Assembly: GCF_001997345.1 (NCBI RefSeq)
Contig: NZ_CP019606.1
Location: forward strand, 992,001-1,056,000
Direction of reading: 5' to 3'
Length of the DNA stretch: 64,000 bases
Source: Tessaracoccus aquimaris
GTDB lineage: Bacteria > Actinomycetota > Actinomycetes > Propionibacteriales > Propionibacteriaceae
In this document: positions 8,729 through 17,582 of the stretch, in pieces
Position numbering within the stretch: the first letter of the stretch is position 1
How the letters are laid out: every line of letters begins with the position of its first letter
Made by a program: the position numbers and the translations under genes
The notes under the pieces: model-generated
Databases searched by the model: none
What the model saw: the letters and a program-made list of their open reading frames with translations, nothing else
What the model was told of the DNA's origin: nothing

Positions 8729-8765
8729 AACTCACCGCCACCTTTGATCCGGGTGGCGGTGAGTT
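8729..8765. terminator. Bidirectional terminator between DUF3145 and fabF
   Basis: A perfect 14-bp inverted repeat (8729-8742 and 8752-8765) with a nine-base loop lies between two convergent genes. It is flanked by T-rich sequence on the plus side and by TTGTTGTTT when read on the minus strand, so it can serve both transcripts. Confidence 0.8.
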
Positions 8766-8777
8766 TGCTTGTCTGGC

Positions 8778-10034
8778 TCAGGCGGTCACGTTCTGGTTGG
8801 TGACCGCGACCGCGACGTTGGAGCCGCCGAAGCCGAACGAGTTGTTGATGGCCGCGAGCTGACCGTCGGGCAGCGCGCGGGTCTGGTTGGCGGCGATGTC
8901 GATCGGGAGCCCCGGCTCGAGGTTCTCGATGTTGATCGTCGGCGGCACGACCCGGTCCTTCAGCGCCATCACGGTTGCGAACGTCTCGAGCGCACCCGCG
9001 CCGCCCAGGAGGTGCCCGGTCATCGACTTCGTGGAGGTCACCACGACCCCATCGACAGCGGACCCGAGAGCCGCGGCGATCGAGTTGGCCTCGGTCACGT
9101 CGCCCTGAGGGGTCGAGGTGCCGTGCGCGTTGACGTGGACGATGTCGCGGGCCTCGAGGCCCGCTGCGCGCATCGCCTTGATCATGGCCTGCGACTGGCC
9201 GCGGCCGCTCGGCTCGGGCTGCACGATGTCGTGGTTGTCGTTGCTGATCCCTGCGCCGACGAGGGTGCCGTAGATCTTCGCGCCGCGCGCCAGGGCGCTC
9301 TCCAGGGTCTCAAGGACCATGATCGCGGCGCCCTCACCGAGCACGAAGCCGTCACGGTCGACGTCCCACGGGCGGGATGCGTGCTCCGGGTCGTCGTTGC
9401 GGCGGCTGAGGGCCTGCATCTGGGCGAAGGCGTTGAGGGGGAGCGGATGCACGACGCCCTCGGTGCCGCCGACCACCGCAATGTCGCACCTGTCGAGCTG
9501 GATCTGGTCGTAGGCGAGCGAGATGGCCTCGTTGGAGGACGCGCACGCGCTGACCGGGGCGTGCACGGCGGCGGCAGCGCCGACCGTGAGGCCGAGGTTG
9601 GCGGCCGGGGCGTTGGCCATCAGCATCGGGATCGTCAGCGGGGAGACGCGACGCAGGCCCTTCTCCTTCTGGGTGTCCCAGTTGCCGAGAAGGGAGTGGA
9701 GGCCACCGATGCCGGTGCCGACGGAGACGAGCAGGCGATCGGGGTCGACGGGGTTGTCCTCGCCGAGGCCGTAGCCCGCGTCGGCCCACGCCTCGAGGCC
9801 TGCGACCATCGCGAGTTGCGAGGAGCGGTCGAGGCGGCGCGCGGCGACGCGGTCGAGACGCTCGACCGGATCGGCCGTCTCGGCCGCGAAGGTGACGGGC
9901 AGGTCGGCCGCCCAGGACTGCTGCAGCGTGTGGACGCCGGAGCGCCCTGCGAGCATTGCCTCCCAGGTGCTGGGGGCGTCGTTTCCGAGCGGGGTGAACG
10001 CGCCAAATCCGGTGATGACGACGGTGCGGGTCAT
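8778..10034 (-). CDS. fabF: Beta-ketoacyl-ACP synthase II
   Basis: A 418-residue condensing enzyme that extends acyl-ACP with malonyl-ACP in type II fatty-acid synthesis. The nucleophile is Cys164 in VSACASSNEA. The two active-site histidines are in NAHGTSTPQGD and SMTGHLLGGAGA, and the glycine-rich end (NNSFGFGGSN) is intact. The ATG at 10034 was chosen over longer in-frame extensions because AGGAG stands 8-12 bases in front and the protein then starts MTRTVVITG, as is usual. It is the last gene of the minus-strand operon fasR-like, fabD, fabH, acpP, fabF. Confidence 0.96.
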   Translation of the reverse strand: MTRTVVITGFGAFTPLGNDAPSTWEAMLAGRSGVHTLQQSWAADLPVTFAAETADPVERLDRVAARRLDRSSQLAMVAGLEAWADAGYGLGEDNPVDPDRLLVSVGTGIGGLHSLLGNWDTQKEKGLRRVSPLTIPMLMANAPAANLGLTVGAAAAVHAPVSACASSNEAISLAYDQIQLDRCDIAVVGGTEGVVHPLPLNAFAQMQALSRRNDDPEHASRPWDVDRDGFVLGEGAAIMVLETLESALARGAKIYGTLVGAGISNDNHDIVQPEPSGRGQSQAMIKAMRAAGLEARDIVHVNAHGTSTPQGDVTEANSIAAALGSAVDGVVVTSTKSMTGHLLGGAGALETFATVMALKDRVVPPTINIENLEPGLPIDIAANQTRALPDGQLAAINNSFGFGGSNVAVAVTNQNVTA

Positions 10035-10107
10035 GCGTGGGCTCCTAGGCGACGGGGAGATGAGGGGGTGTGGTGGGCGGCCACGGCGGGCGTGGCCGCC
10101 CGACGCG

Positions 10108-10353
10108 TCAGTTCTGGGCGCGCTCGATGTAGGCGACGGCGTCGCCGACGGTCTTGAGGTTCTTGGCATCCTCGTCGGGGATCGAGACGCCGAACTTGTC
10201 CTCGCAGGCGTAGATGATCTCGACCATCGACAGCGAGTCGACACCCAGGTCGTCCACGAAGGACTTGTCGAGCTGGACGTCCTCGGCGGCGACACCGGCG
10301 ATGTCGTTGACGATCTCGGCGAGGTCTGCGCGGATCTCTTCAGTGCTTGCCAT
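10108..10353 (-). CDS. acpP: Acyl carrier protein
   Basis: An 81-residue acidic acyl carrier protein. The phosphopantetheine attachment serine is Ser40 in the motif GVDSLSM. It carries the growing acyl chain between FabD, FabH and FabF. The ATG at 10353 is preceded by AAGGAG. It lies between fabH (31 bases upstream) and fabF (73 bases downstream), the usual actinobacterial order. Confidence 0.96.
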   Translation of the reverse strand: MASTEEIRADLAEIVNDIAGVAAEDVQLDKSFVDDLGVDSLSMVEIIYACEDKFGVSIPDEDAKNLKTVGDAVAYIERAQN

Positions 10354-10384
10354 GGTTGGCTCCTTCTTGTGAGGTGGTTTGCGA

Positions 10385-11386
10385 TCAGGGCAGGATCACG
10401 GTCTGGCCCGCGAACACGAGGCCCGCACCAAATCCGATGATCAGTGCACTGTCACCGCTCTTGGCCTGCCCGGATTCGAGCAGAGCCTCCATCGCCAGCG
10501 GGATCGAAGCCGCCGACGAATTGCCCATCTGGATGATGTCGCGGCCGACCACGACGTCCTCGGGCAGCTTGAGGTGGCGCAACATCGAATCGGTGATCCG
10601 GTTGTTGGCCTGGTGGGGGATGAAGCAGTCGAGTTCCTCGGGCGTCAGCCCCGACGCGGCGAGGGTCTCGACGGCCTTCTCGACGATGGCGGTGGTTGCC
10701 CACTTGAACACCTCGCGGCCCTCCATGTGGATGTGAGGGCCCTCGACGCTCGGGTTGACCGTGCGCCAGTCGTCGATCTCGATGACGCGCGACGCCTCGG
10801 GCTTTGAGCCCCACACCGTCGGGCCGATCGCGGGCGCGTCGGAGGCACCGATCACCACGGCGCCCGCGCCGTCGGAGAACAGGAAGGCGGTGGAGCGGTC
10901 GGTGAGGTCGGTGTAGTTCGAGAGCGTCTCGACGCCCAGCACCAACACGTTCGTGGCCGATCCTGCGCGCACCATCGACTCGGCGATGCCGACGCCGTAG
11001 CAGAACCCGGCGCAGGCCGCGGAGATGTCGAACGCGGCCGGGGCGTTGAGGCCGAGCTTCTCCGCCATGATGCAGGCCAGCGAGGGGGTCTGCTGGTAGT
11101 GCGACACCGTCGAGACGAGGATCGCGTCGATGTCGGAGGCCTGCAGCCCGGCGCGCTCGATGGCCTTGGTGGCGGCGTCGACGCCGAGCGTCTCCGCGTC
11201 TTCTCCCTCGGCGACCCAGTGCCGCTCGGTGATCCCCGTGCGCTGCTGGATCCACTCAGGGGTGGAGTCGATCATGGTGCACATCTCGTCGTTGGTGACG
11301 ACGCGGCTGCCGCGGGCACCGGCGACGGACAGGATGCGGGCGTACTCGGCGCCGGTGGAGGACTTCAAGGCCACAGTGGAACTCAC
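10385..11386 (-). CDS. fabH: Beta-ketoacyl-ACP synthase III
   Basis: A 333-residue initiating condensing enzyme that joins acyl-CoA with malonyl-ACP. The catalytic triad is complete: Cys125 in SAACAGFC, His in FIPHQANNR and Asn in [12 protein letters not shown] at 11386 is the chosen start because it overlaps the stop of fabD (GTGA) and because everything upstream in this frame is antisense-like translation of fabD. The N-terminus ([10 protein letters not shown]) is somewhat longer than in E. coli FabH, as is common in actinobacteria. Translational coupling to fabD is therefore likely. Confidence 0.94.
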   Translation of the reverse strand: MSSTVALKSSTGAEYARILSVAGARGSRVVTNDEMCTMIDSTPEWIQQRTGITERHWVAEGEDAETLGVDAATKAIERAGLQASDIDAILVSTVSHYQQTPSLACIMAEKLGLNAPAAFDISAACAGFCYGVGIAESMVRAGSATNVLVLGVETLSNYTDLTDRSTAFLFSDGAGAVVIGASDAPAIGPTVWGSKPEASRVIEIDDWRTVNPSVEGPHIHMEGREVFKWATTAIVEKAVETLAASGLTPEELDCFIPHQANNRITDSMLRHLKLPEDVVVGRDIIQMGNSSAASIPLAMEALLESGQAKSGDSALIIGFGAGLVFAGQTVILP

Positions 11387-12330
11387 TCGTTCTCGGGCTG
11401 CTGCGCAGCGGTGGATGCGTGCTCTGCGACGAAGGCGCGGGCCTCGTCGAGCTGGTCGGGGGTGTTCAGGTTGAACAATGCCACGGGTTTGAGGTTGCGC
11501 TGAGCGATCTTGGTCAACGTGCCCGCGGGAGCCAGTTCCAGCAGCCCGGTGACGCCCATCGCGGCCATCGTCTCCATGCAAAGGTCCCAGCGGACGGGGT
11601 TGGCGACCTGGTTGATCATCCGGGCCAGCGCTTCTTCGCCGGAGGTGACGACGCTGCCGTCGGCGTTGGTGAGCAGCGGGATCCTCGGGTCGGCGGTGGC
11701 GACCCCGGCCGCGACGCGCTCCAGGTGGGCGACGGCGGGCTGCATGTGGATCGTATGGAAGGCCCCCGCGACGCTGAGCGGCACCAGGCGGGCGCGGCGC
11801 GGCGGGTTCTCGGCCAGGGCGGCGAGTTGCTCGACGGTGCCCGCTGCCACGATCTGGCCGGTGCCGTTGTTGTTGGCGGGGGTGAGGCCTGCCGCCTCGA
11901 TCGCGGCGAGGACCTCGTCACGGTCGCCCGCGACGATCGCCGTCATCGACGTCGGACGGGCCGCGGAGGCCTCCGCCATCGCCCGGCCGCGCTCACGCAC
12001 GAGGATGAGGGCGTCGTCGTCGGAGATCGCCCCGGCGATCGCCATCGCGGCGAGTTCGCCGACCGAGTGGCCCGCCGTGACACCGACGGGGGAGGTGTCG
12101 TCGCCGAGCAGCGCGCGCGCCGTCAGCAGGGCCGAGGCCACCAGCAGCGGCTGAGCGATGGCGGTGTCGCGGATGGTGTCGGCATCGGCGGCCGTGCCGT
12201 AGTGGGCCAGGTCAAGCTCGCTGACGGCCGAGAGCGCGGCCAACTGCTCGGCGAGGGCGCTGTCCTCCAGCCACGGGGCGAGGAAGCCGGGAGTCTGAGC
12301 GCCCTGTCCGGGCGCGACGATTGCAAGCAC
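11383..12330 (-). CDS. fabD: Malonyl-CoA:ACP transacylase
   Basis: A 315-residue malonyl transferase that loads ACP with malonyl groups. The active-site serine is Ser89 in AGHSVGE, and the partner histidine is His192 in GAFHT. The N-terminal APGQGAQ motif is typical. The GTG at 12330 ([10 protein letters not shown]) is preferred over an ATG 99 bases further upstream, since the extra 33 residues have no family match and AAGG stands ten bases in front of the GTG. It is the first enzyme gene of the FAS operon, 160 bases downstream of its putative regulator. Confidence 0.93.
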   Translation of the reverse strand: MLAIVAPGQGAQTPGFLAPWLEDSALAEQLAALSAVSELDLAHYGTAADADTIRDTAIAQPLLVASALLTARALLGDDTSPVGVTAGHSVGELAAMAIAGAISDDDALILVRERGRAMAEASAARPTSMTAIVAGDRDEVLAAIEAAGLTPANNNGTGQIVAAGTVEQLAALAENPPRRARLVPLSVAGAFHTIHMQPAVAHLERVAAGVATADPRIPLLTNADGSVVTSGEEALARMINQVANPVRWDLCMETMAAMGVTGLLELAPAGTLTKIAQRNLKPVALFNLNTPDQLDEARAFVAEHASTAAQQPENE

Positions 12331-12424
12331 GATCCAACCTTGCCCGGTCGGTGCCCCACGGGGCGAAGCGAATCGCACGAAATTGCCGGGCGGCCCGTTG
12401 TGGGAATCCAACAATGGGGCGACG

Positions 12425-12458
12425 GACAAATCGCCGCTGACTGGAGTGAGGCTTTGTC
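12425..12458 (-). promoter_or_regulatory. Inverted repeat upstream of fabD, candidate regulator site
   Basis: GACAAA (12425-12430) and TTTGTC (12453-12458) form an inverted repeat with a 22-base spacer in the gap between the FasR-like regulator gene and fabD. A regulator site is expected here by analogy with Streptomyces FasR control of fabD. The arms are short, so this is only a candidate. Confidence 0.25.
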
Positions 12459-12490
12459 AGGTGCGGTGAATTACAGCCGTGTGATTCGGA

Positions 12491-13690
12491 TCAGTCCTGT
12501 AGTCGGCCCAGGGTGATGGCCATCCTCAGCACGTAGGCCTCCCGGGCGTCGGCGGGGTTGTAGCCCGTCACGTCCTGGATCCGCTTCAAGCGGTAGCGCA
12601 CGGTGTTCGGGTGCACGAAGAGGGCACGCGCGGTCGCCTCCATGGAGGAGCCTGCGTCGAGGAATCCGACGCAGGTGTCGAGCAGTTCCTTGTTGGCGGC
12701 GAGAGCTGGGTAGATGTCACCCGCGAGCGTCCGCCTGGCGTGCCCGTCGCCCGCGAGCGCCCGCTCAGGGAGCAGGTCGATCGCGAGCATGGTCGGCGGG
12801 CCTTCGGGCCAGGCCTTCGCCGCCCGGTAGCCGGACGCGGCGGCCCGCGCCGAGCGTGGTGCGCCGGAGAGGCCGTCGACGGTGGGGCCGATCACGACGG
12901 GACCCGGCGCGAAGAACTCCTGCAGCTTCGCGACGCGTTCGCAGGTGTCGACCGGTTCCCCGACGCCGGCGCCGCCGACGATGCAGATCAACCGGTCGCC
13001 CTGGGGTGCGGCGAGGACGTCGAGCTTGAGCTTGGCCGCCGCCCTGCGCAGCCCGTCGAGTTGGCGGACGCCATCGCTGTTGGTGGTGTCGGGCGCCCCT
13101 CCGATGGCGACGACGACCTGGGACTCGGTGTTCCAGCCCAGCGTCGAGGCTCGGGAGATGACGGACTCGTCGGTCTCTGCGCGCACCACGGCGTCCACGA
13201 CGGTCGCCTCGATGCGGGAGTCCCAGGCGCCGCGGGCCTCGGCCGCTCTTGCGTAGATGGCGGCGGCCGCGAAGGCGACCTCGCGCGAGTAGTGCACGAT
13301 GCCCAGTTGGAGCGGCTGCCGGTCGCCGCGGGGGAGAAGGTGCTGGATCTGCTCCTCGACGACGTCGGTGGTGGTGCGCACCAGGTCGACCGTCTGCTGC
13401 AGCGTGATCCGCCGGGCCATCGCCCGGGGCGCAGCGTCAAAGATCGACTCGGGTTCGAAGTCCTCGCCGGAGAACCAGGTGACGAAGCCGTCGATGCCGG
13501 AGCGAGCGAGCACGCCGATCCAGGACCGCGACTCGGCGTCGAGTTGCCCGAACCACGCGTGCCTGGCGGTGAGGGCCGTGAGGGTCGCGGTGTTCATCTC
13601 CGACGAGGCCGCCGTCAGCCGCTTCACGAGGGCCGCCCTCGCCCTGGTCGAGGAGATCAGCGCTGGGGCCGTACCTGGGCGTGGTTCCAT
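12491..13690 (-). CDS. PucR/CdaR-type regulator, FasR-like activator of fatty-acid synthesis
   Basis: A 399-residue regulator with a long N-terminal sensory part, a central GGDEF-like PucR region (about 190-300), and a C-terminal PucR helix-turn-helix near residues 350-385 with the family phrase VHPNTVRYRLKRI. In Streptomyces coelicolor the similarly placed FasR activates the fabD-fabH-acpP-fabC/F operon. The position directly upstream of fabD and on the same strand supports the same role here. The ATG at 13690 is followed by a normal sequence; no strong ribosome site was noted. The symbol fasR is plausible but was left blank because orthology rests on architecture and context. Confidence 0.85.
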   Translation of the reverse strand: MEPRPGTAPALISSTRARAALVKRLTAASSEMNTATLTALTARHAWFGQLDAESRSWIGVLARSGIDGFVTWFSGEDFEPESIFDAAPRAMARRITLQQTVDLVRTTTDVVEEQIQHLLPRGDRQPLQLGIVHYSREVAFAAAAIYARAAEARGAWDSRIEATVVDAVVRAETDESVISRASTLGWNTESQVVVAIGGAPDTTNSDGVRQLDGLRRAAAKLKLDVLAAPQGDRLICIVGGAGVGEPVDTCERVAKLQEFFAPGPVVIGPTVDGLSGAPRSARAAASGYRAAKAWPEGPPTMLAIDLLPERALAGDGHARRTLAGDIYPALAANKELLDTCVGFLDAGSSMEATARALFVHPNTVRYRLKRIQDVTGYNPADAREAYVLRMAITLGRLQD

Positions 13691-13799
13691 CCCGCCAGCC
13701 TAGCCGTCGGCGCGTGGGAGCACCGCCCACGTTCGCCCGACCCTCCGGCAGGGTGGGGCTCTGGGTGGGCTTCCGCTGTCGGACGTTGCTTGATCGACC

Positions 13800-14802
13800 G
13801 GCGCCGTTCGTCGAGCTTGTCGAGACGTCCGATTCCATGGCCGCCATCGGACGCCTCGGTCGAAACCTCGCGAGCTCGGGCAGGGACCCTGGGTGGGCTC
13901 TTGTGATCGCGCTTCGGTGGGTTTCGACGCAGCGGCGGGCGACTTCGTCGCCGCGGCTGGCTCAACCAGCGCGTCGTTCGTCGAGCTTGTCGAGACGTCC
14001 GATTCCATGGCCGCCATCGGACGCGTCGGTCGAAACCTCGCGAGCTCGGGCAGGGACCCTGGGTGGGCTCTTGTGATCGCGCTTCGGTGGGTTTCGACGC
14101 AGCGGCGGGCGACTTCGTCGCCGCGGCTGGCTCAACCAGCGGCGCTGATTGAGCCATGAAGGACGCGAAGCGGGCTTCATCGGTCGAAATCTAGTGACTT
14201 CGGGCAGGGACCCTGGGTGGGCTCCTTTGATCGCGCTTCGGTGGGTTTCGACGCAGCGGCGGGCGACTTCGTCGCCGCGGCTGGCTCAACCAGCGCGCCG
14301 TTCGTCGAGCTTGTCGAGACGTCCGATTCGATGTCCGCCCATCGGACGCGTCGGTCGAAACCTCGTGGCCTCGGGCAGGGACCCTGGGTGGGCTCTTGTG
14401 ATCGCGCTTCGGTGGGTCTCGACGCAGCGGCGGGCGACTGCGTCGCCGCGGCTGGCTCAACCAGCGGCGCTGATTGAGCCATGAAGGACGCGAAGCGGGC
14501 TTCATCGGTCGAAATCTCTCGTGACCTCGGGCAGGGACCCTGGGTGGGCTCTTGTGATCGCGCTTCAGTGGGTTTCGACGCAGCGGCGGGCGACTTCGTC
14601 GCCGCGGCTGGCTCAACCAGCGGCGCTGATTGAGCCATGAAGGACGCGAAGCGGGCTTCATCGGTCGAAATCTCGTGACTTCGGGCAGGGATCCTGGGTG
14701 GGCTTTGTGATCGCGCTTCATTGGGTTTCGACGCAGCGGCGGGCGACTGCGTCGCCGCGGCTGGCTCAACCAGCGCGTCGCCGCGGCTGGCTCAACCAAC
14801 GG
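13800..14802. repeat. Dispersed actinobacterial repeat array B (6 tandem units, two types)
   Basis: About 1 kb of tandem repeats fills the gap 13691-14886 between the FasR-like gene and cobF. Unit starts fall at 13807, 13977, 14146, 14301, 14471 and 14627 (spacing 170, 169, 155, 170, 156). Two unit types occur: type A opens with TTCGTCGAGCTTGTCGAGAC (13807, 13977, 14301) and type B with TGATTGAGCCATGAAGGACG (14146, 14471, 14627). All share a right half that runs from GGGT[TC]TCGACGCAGCGG to GGCTCAACCA, identical to the right half of array A at 4.9-5.4 kb. Type B left halves match the left half of array A. No gene was found here; long open frames across it are low-complexity artefacts. The remainder of the gap (13691-13800, 14803-14886) shows nothing recognisable. 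Confidence 0.9.
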
Positions 14803-14886
14803 GCCGACCCCAATCGCCCAACGCCGTTGCGCGGACCCGGCTGGCCGACCCGATCGCGCACGGCGTCGCCGCTAGGCTTACCTGCG

Positions 14887-15624
14887 ATGGCACGCAAGGT
14901 TTTTGTGATCGGAATGGGGCCCGGCGGGTTCGGGCAACTCACCCTCGACGCCGTCGACGCGATGAACAGCGTCGACGCGTTTCTGGTCGCCGACGCTGCC
15001 GACGACCAACCCGACCTTGTCTGGCGACGCAGCGAACTGATCCGACGCAACGTGCAGCGCGCGCACCGCATCATCACCGTCCTCGACCCCGCCCACATCC
15101 ACCCGGAGGACGGCGACCTCGACGCGGCGCGGCTTGCCACCTACTCGCAGATCATGAGCGGGCTGCCGGAGGAGGCGAGCGTCGGGTTCCTCGCCTGGGG
15201 CGACCCCGCCCTCTACGACTCGATCCTGCGCGTCGTCGACGCGCTGCGCGCCACGATGACCCTCGACGTCACCGTCATCCCAGGAGTCTCCGCTCCGCAG
15301 GTGCTGGCCGCCGCGCACGAGATCGCCCTGAACCGGGCCGGGCAGAGCGTCCACCTGACCACCGGCCGACGACTGCTCGGCGAGTACCGCCCCGACCTCG
15401 GCGACGTCGTCGTCCTCAACGACGCCGACTTCACCTGCCGGGCGCTCGTCGACGAGTTCCCCGACACCGAGTTGTACTGGGGCGCCTACCTCGGCACCGC
15501 CGACCAGGTCCTCGCGAACGGCCCGCTGCGCACCGTGGTCCCCGAACTCGAACGGCTGCGAGCAAAGCTGATCGATCATCACGGCTGGATCCAGGACATC
15601 TACCTGCTGCGCCCCGCCCCCTGA
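14887..15624 (+). CDS. cobF: Precorrin-6A synthase (deacetylating)
   Basis: A 245-residue tetrapyrrole methylase. The N-terminal motif FVIGMGPGGFGQLTLDAVDAM is the first glycine-rich loop of the family, and FLAWGDPALYDS, followed by VTVIPGVSAPQ, gives the second and third conserved blocks. The LTLDAVDAMN phrase and the overall length fit CobF, which methylates precorrin-5 at C1 and releases acetate in the aerobic cobalamin route. The ATG at 14887 follows repeat array B by about 85 bases. Other corrin genes are absent nearby except the SUMT at 17.6 kb. Assignment to CobF rather than another CbiF/CobM-type methylase is good but not certain. Confidence 0.82.
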   Translation: MARKVFVIGMGPGGFGQLTLDAVDAMNSVDAFLVADAADDQPDLVWRRSELIRRNVQRAHRIITVLDPAHIHPEDGDLDAARLATYSQIMSGLPEEASVGFLAWGDPALYDSILRVVDALRATMTLDVTVIPGVSAPQVLAAAHEIALNRAGQSVHLTTGRRLLGEYRPDLGDVVVLNDADFTCRALVDEFPDTELYWGAYLGTADQVLANGPLRTVVPELERLRAKLIDHHGWIQDIYLLRPAP

Positions 15625-15726
15625 CACCCACCAGGATGCACCCGATCGAGTGGGATCGGCCCCCGGTACCCGTGTCGGTTGCTAGGTTGACGCGAATCTG
15701 CAACCAACGACGGGACTGCTGAACTC

Positions 15727-17133
15727 ATGGAAACCCTCCAGAAGACCCTCGACGCCATCTCATCCTTCGTGTGGGGCCCGTGGCTGCTCATCCCCCTCCT
15801 GCTTCTCACCGGCCTGTGGCTGACGATCCGGCTGCGTGGCATCCAGTTCCGAACCCTCGGCTCCGCCCTGCGGCTCGCCCTGTGGGAGCGCAAGGACGAG
15901 GACGCCAAGGAGGGCGACATCTCGCAGTTCCAGGCGCTGACCACCGCCCTCGCCGCGACCGTCGGCGTCGGCAACATCGTTGGTGTCGCCACCGCCATCT
16001 CGGTCGGCGGGCCCGGCGCGCTGTTCTGGATGTGGGTCACCGGCCTCGTCGGCATGGCGTCGAAGTACTCCGAGGCCTTCCTCGCCGTCCGGTTCCGCAC
16101 CGTCGACGCAAAGGGGCAGTCCTCAGGCGGCCCGCAGTACTACCTGAAGAAGGCGCTGCCGGGGAAGTGGGGCGTGGCGCTCAGCCTGGTCTTCGCGGTC
16201 TTCGCTGTGCTCGCCAGCTTCGGGATCGGCAACATGACGCAGGCCAACGCCGTCGCCGAGAACGTGCACGACGCGTTCGGCGTTCCGCAGACCATCTCGG
16301 CCATCGTGATGGTCGTCTTCGTCGGCCTGGTCATCCTCGGCGGCATCAAGTCGATCGGCACCGTCACCTCGGCGCTCGTCCCGATCATGATCGTGTTCTA
16401 CGTGGCGGGCGCGCTCTACATCCTGATCGTCAACATCGCAGACGTGCCCGGCGCGCTCGGCCTGATCTTCGGGCAGGCGTTCACCGGCAAGGCCGCCGTC
16501 GGCGGTGCGATCGGCGGCTTCCTGATCGCGCTGCAGATGGGTGTGGCGCGAGGCATCTTCTCCAACGAGTCGGGCATGGGATCTGCCGCCATCGCCGCCG
16601 CAGCCGCGCAGACCACCCACCCCGTCCGCCAAGGCCTCGTGTCGATGACGCAGACCTTCATCGACACCATCATCGTGGTGTCATGCACCGGCCTCGTGCT
16701 CGTCACGACCGGGGTGTGGGACTCGGGGGAGAGCCCGGCGGTCCTGACGTCGATGGCGTTCAGCCACGGCCTGCCAGGCGCATGGGGCGGCTACATCGTC
16801 TCCATCGGCGTCGTGCTGTTCGCCTTCTCGACGATCCTCGGCTGGTCCTACTACGGCGACCGCTGCATCGAGCGACTCTTCGGCGCCCGTGCGACCATCT
16901 GGTACCGCATCGTGTTCACCCTGGTTGTCTACATCGGTGCGACCATCCCGCTCGGCATCGTGTGGTCCTTCGCCGACATCATGAACGGCCTGATGGCGCT
17001 GCCGAACCTGATCGGCCTGCTGGTGCTCTCCGGCCTGATCGCCCGGGAGACGGCCCACTACCTCAAGCACGATCCGAAGTTGCGGGCCAACAGCGCGGAG
17101 GTGGACGAGTTCATGGCCGACCAGCCGTCCTGA
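15727..17133 (+). CDS. AGCS family sodium:amino acid symporter
   Basis: A 468-residue integral membrane transporter of the alanine/glycine:cation symporter family (AlsT/GlnT-like). The family motifs ATVGVGNIVGVATAI (near 80-95), the FSNESGMGSAAIAAAAA motif and the TTHPVRQGL motif are present, with about ten to eleven hydrophobic spans. It should import alanine, glycine or glutamine together with Na+. The ATG at 15727 is preceded by a weak ribosome site. It is transcribed on its own, ahead of the thioesterase gene. Confidence 0.93.
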   Translation: METLQKTLDAISSFVWGPWLLIPLLLLTGLWLTIRLRGIQFRTLGSALRLALWERKDEDAKEGDISQFQALTTALAATVGVGNIVGVATAISVGGPGALFWMWVTGLVGMASKYSEAFLAVRFRTVDAKGQSSGGPQYYLKKALPGKWGVALSLVFAVFAVLASFGIGNMTQANAVAENVHDAFGVPQTISAIVMVVFVGLVILGGIKSIGTVTSALVPIMIVFYVAGALYILIVNIADVPGALGLIFGQAFTGKAAVGGAIGGFLIALQMGVARGIFSNESGMGSAAIAAAAAQTTHPVRQGLVSMTQTFIDTIIVVSCTGLVLVTTGVWDSGESPAVLTSMAFSHGLPGAWGGYIVSIGVVLFAFSTILGWSYYGDRCIERLFGARATIWYRIVFTLVVYIGATIPLGIVWSFADIMNGLMALPNLIGLLVLSGLIARETAHYLKHDPKLRANSAEVDEFMADQPS

Positions 17134-17159
17134 GGCGCGGACGGCATAGTCTCTACCCC

Positions 17160-17582
17160 ATGAAAAGCAGCCTCGTGCCCGGCCTGACGGCCCAGGTCAG
17201 TGTCACGGTTGACGACTCGTTGACCGTTCCGGCCGTCAGCGACGCCTACCCGGGCTTCGCCGACATGCCGCGGGTGTTCGCCACCGGCTACATGGTCGCG
17301 TTCGCAGAATGCGCGGCGATGGCAGTCATCGCAGAGCACCTCGACGAGGGCGAGTCGTCCGTCGGCATCGACGTCAACATCTCCCACACGGCCGCGACCG
17401 CCGTCGGCATGACGGTCACCGCGCACGCCGAACTGCTCGAGGTCGACGGCAAGGTGCTGTCCTTCCGCGTCAGCCTTGAGGACGAGGCGGGGCCGATCGG
17501 TCAGGGCTCGCACAAGAGGGCAGTGATCCTTCGGGACCGCTTCGACGCGGGCGTCGCCAAGCGGCGCGACTCGGCCCGGTGA
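17160..17582 (+). CDS. FlK-like hot-dog thioesterase
   Basis: A 140-residue hot-dog fold protein of the fluoroacetyl-CoA thioesterase (FlK) family. Thr42 (in FATGYM), Glu50 (in FAECAA) and His76 (in NISHTA) sit at exactly the numbers of the Thr42-Glu50-His76 triad of Streptomyces cattleya FlK, and the length matches (FlK is 139 residues). Most relatives outside fluoroacetate producers are general acyl-CoA thioesterases with unknown substrates, so fluoroacetate resistance is not implied. The ATG at 17160 was used. Its stop overlaps the GTG of the SUMT gene by four bases, so the two are translationally coupled. Confidence 0.85.
   Translation: MKSSLVPGLTAQVSVTVDDSLTVPAVSDAYPGFADMPRVFATGYMVAFAECAAMAVIAEHLDEGESSVGIDVNISHTAATAVGMTVTAHAELLEVDGKVLSFRVSLEDEAGPIGQGSHKRAVILRDRFDAGVAKRRDSAR

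Noticed and set aside
13800..14802. Long low-complexity open reading frames across repeat array B (Pro/Arg/Ser-rich)
   Set aside because: They exist on both strands and in several frames, follow the repeat period and have no ribosome sites or family similarity. They are by-products of GC-rich repeats.
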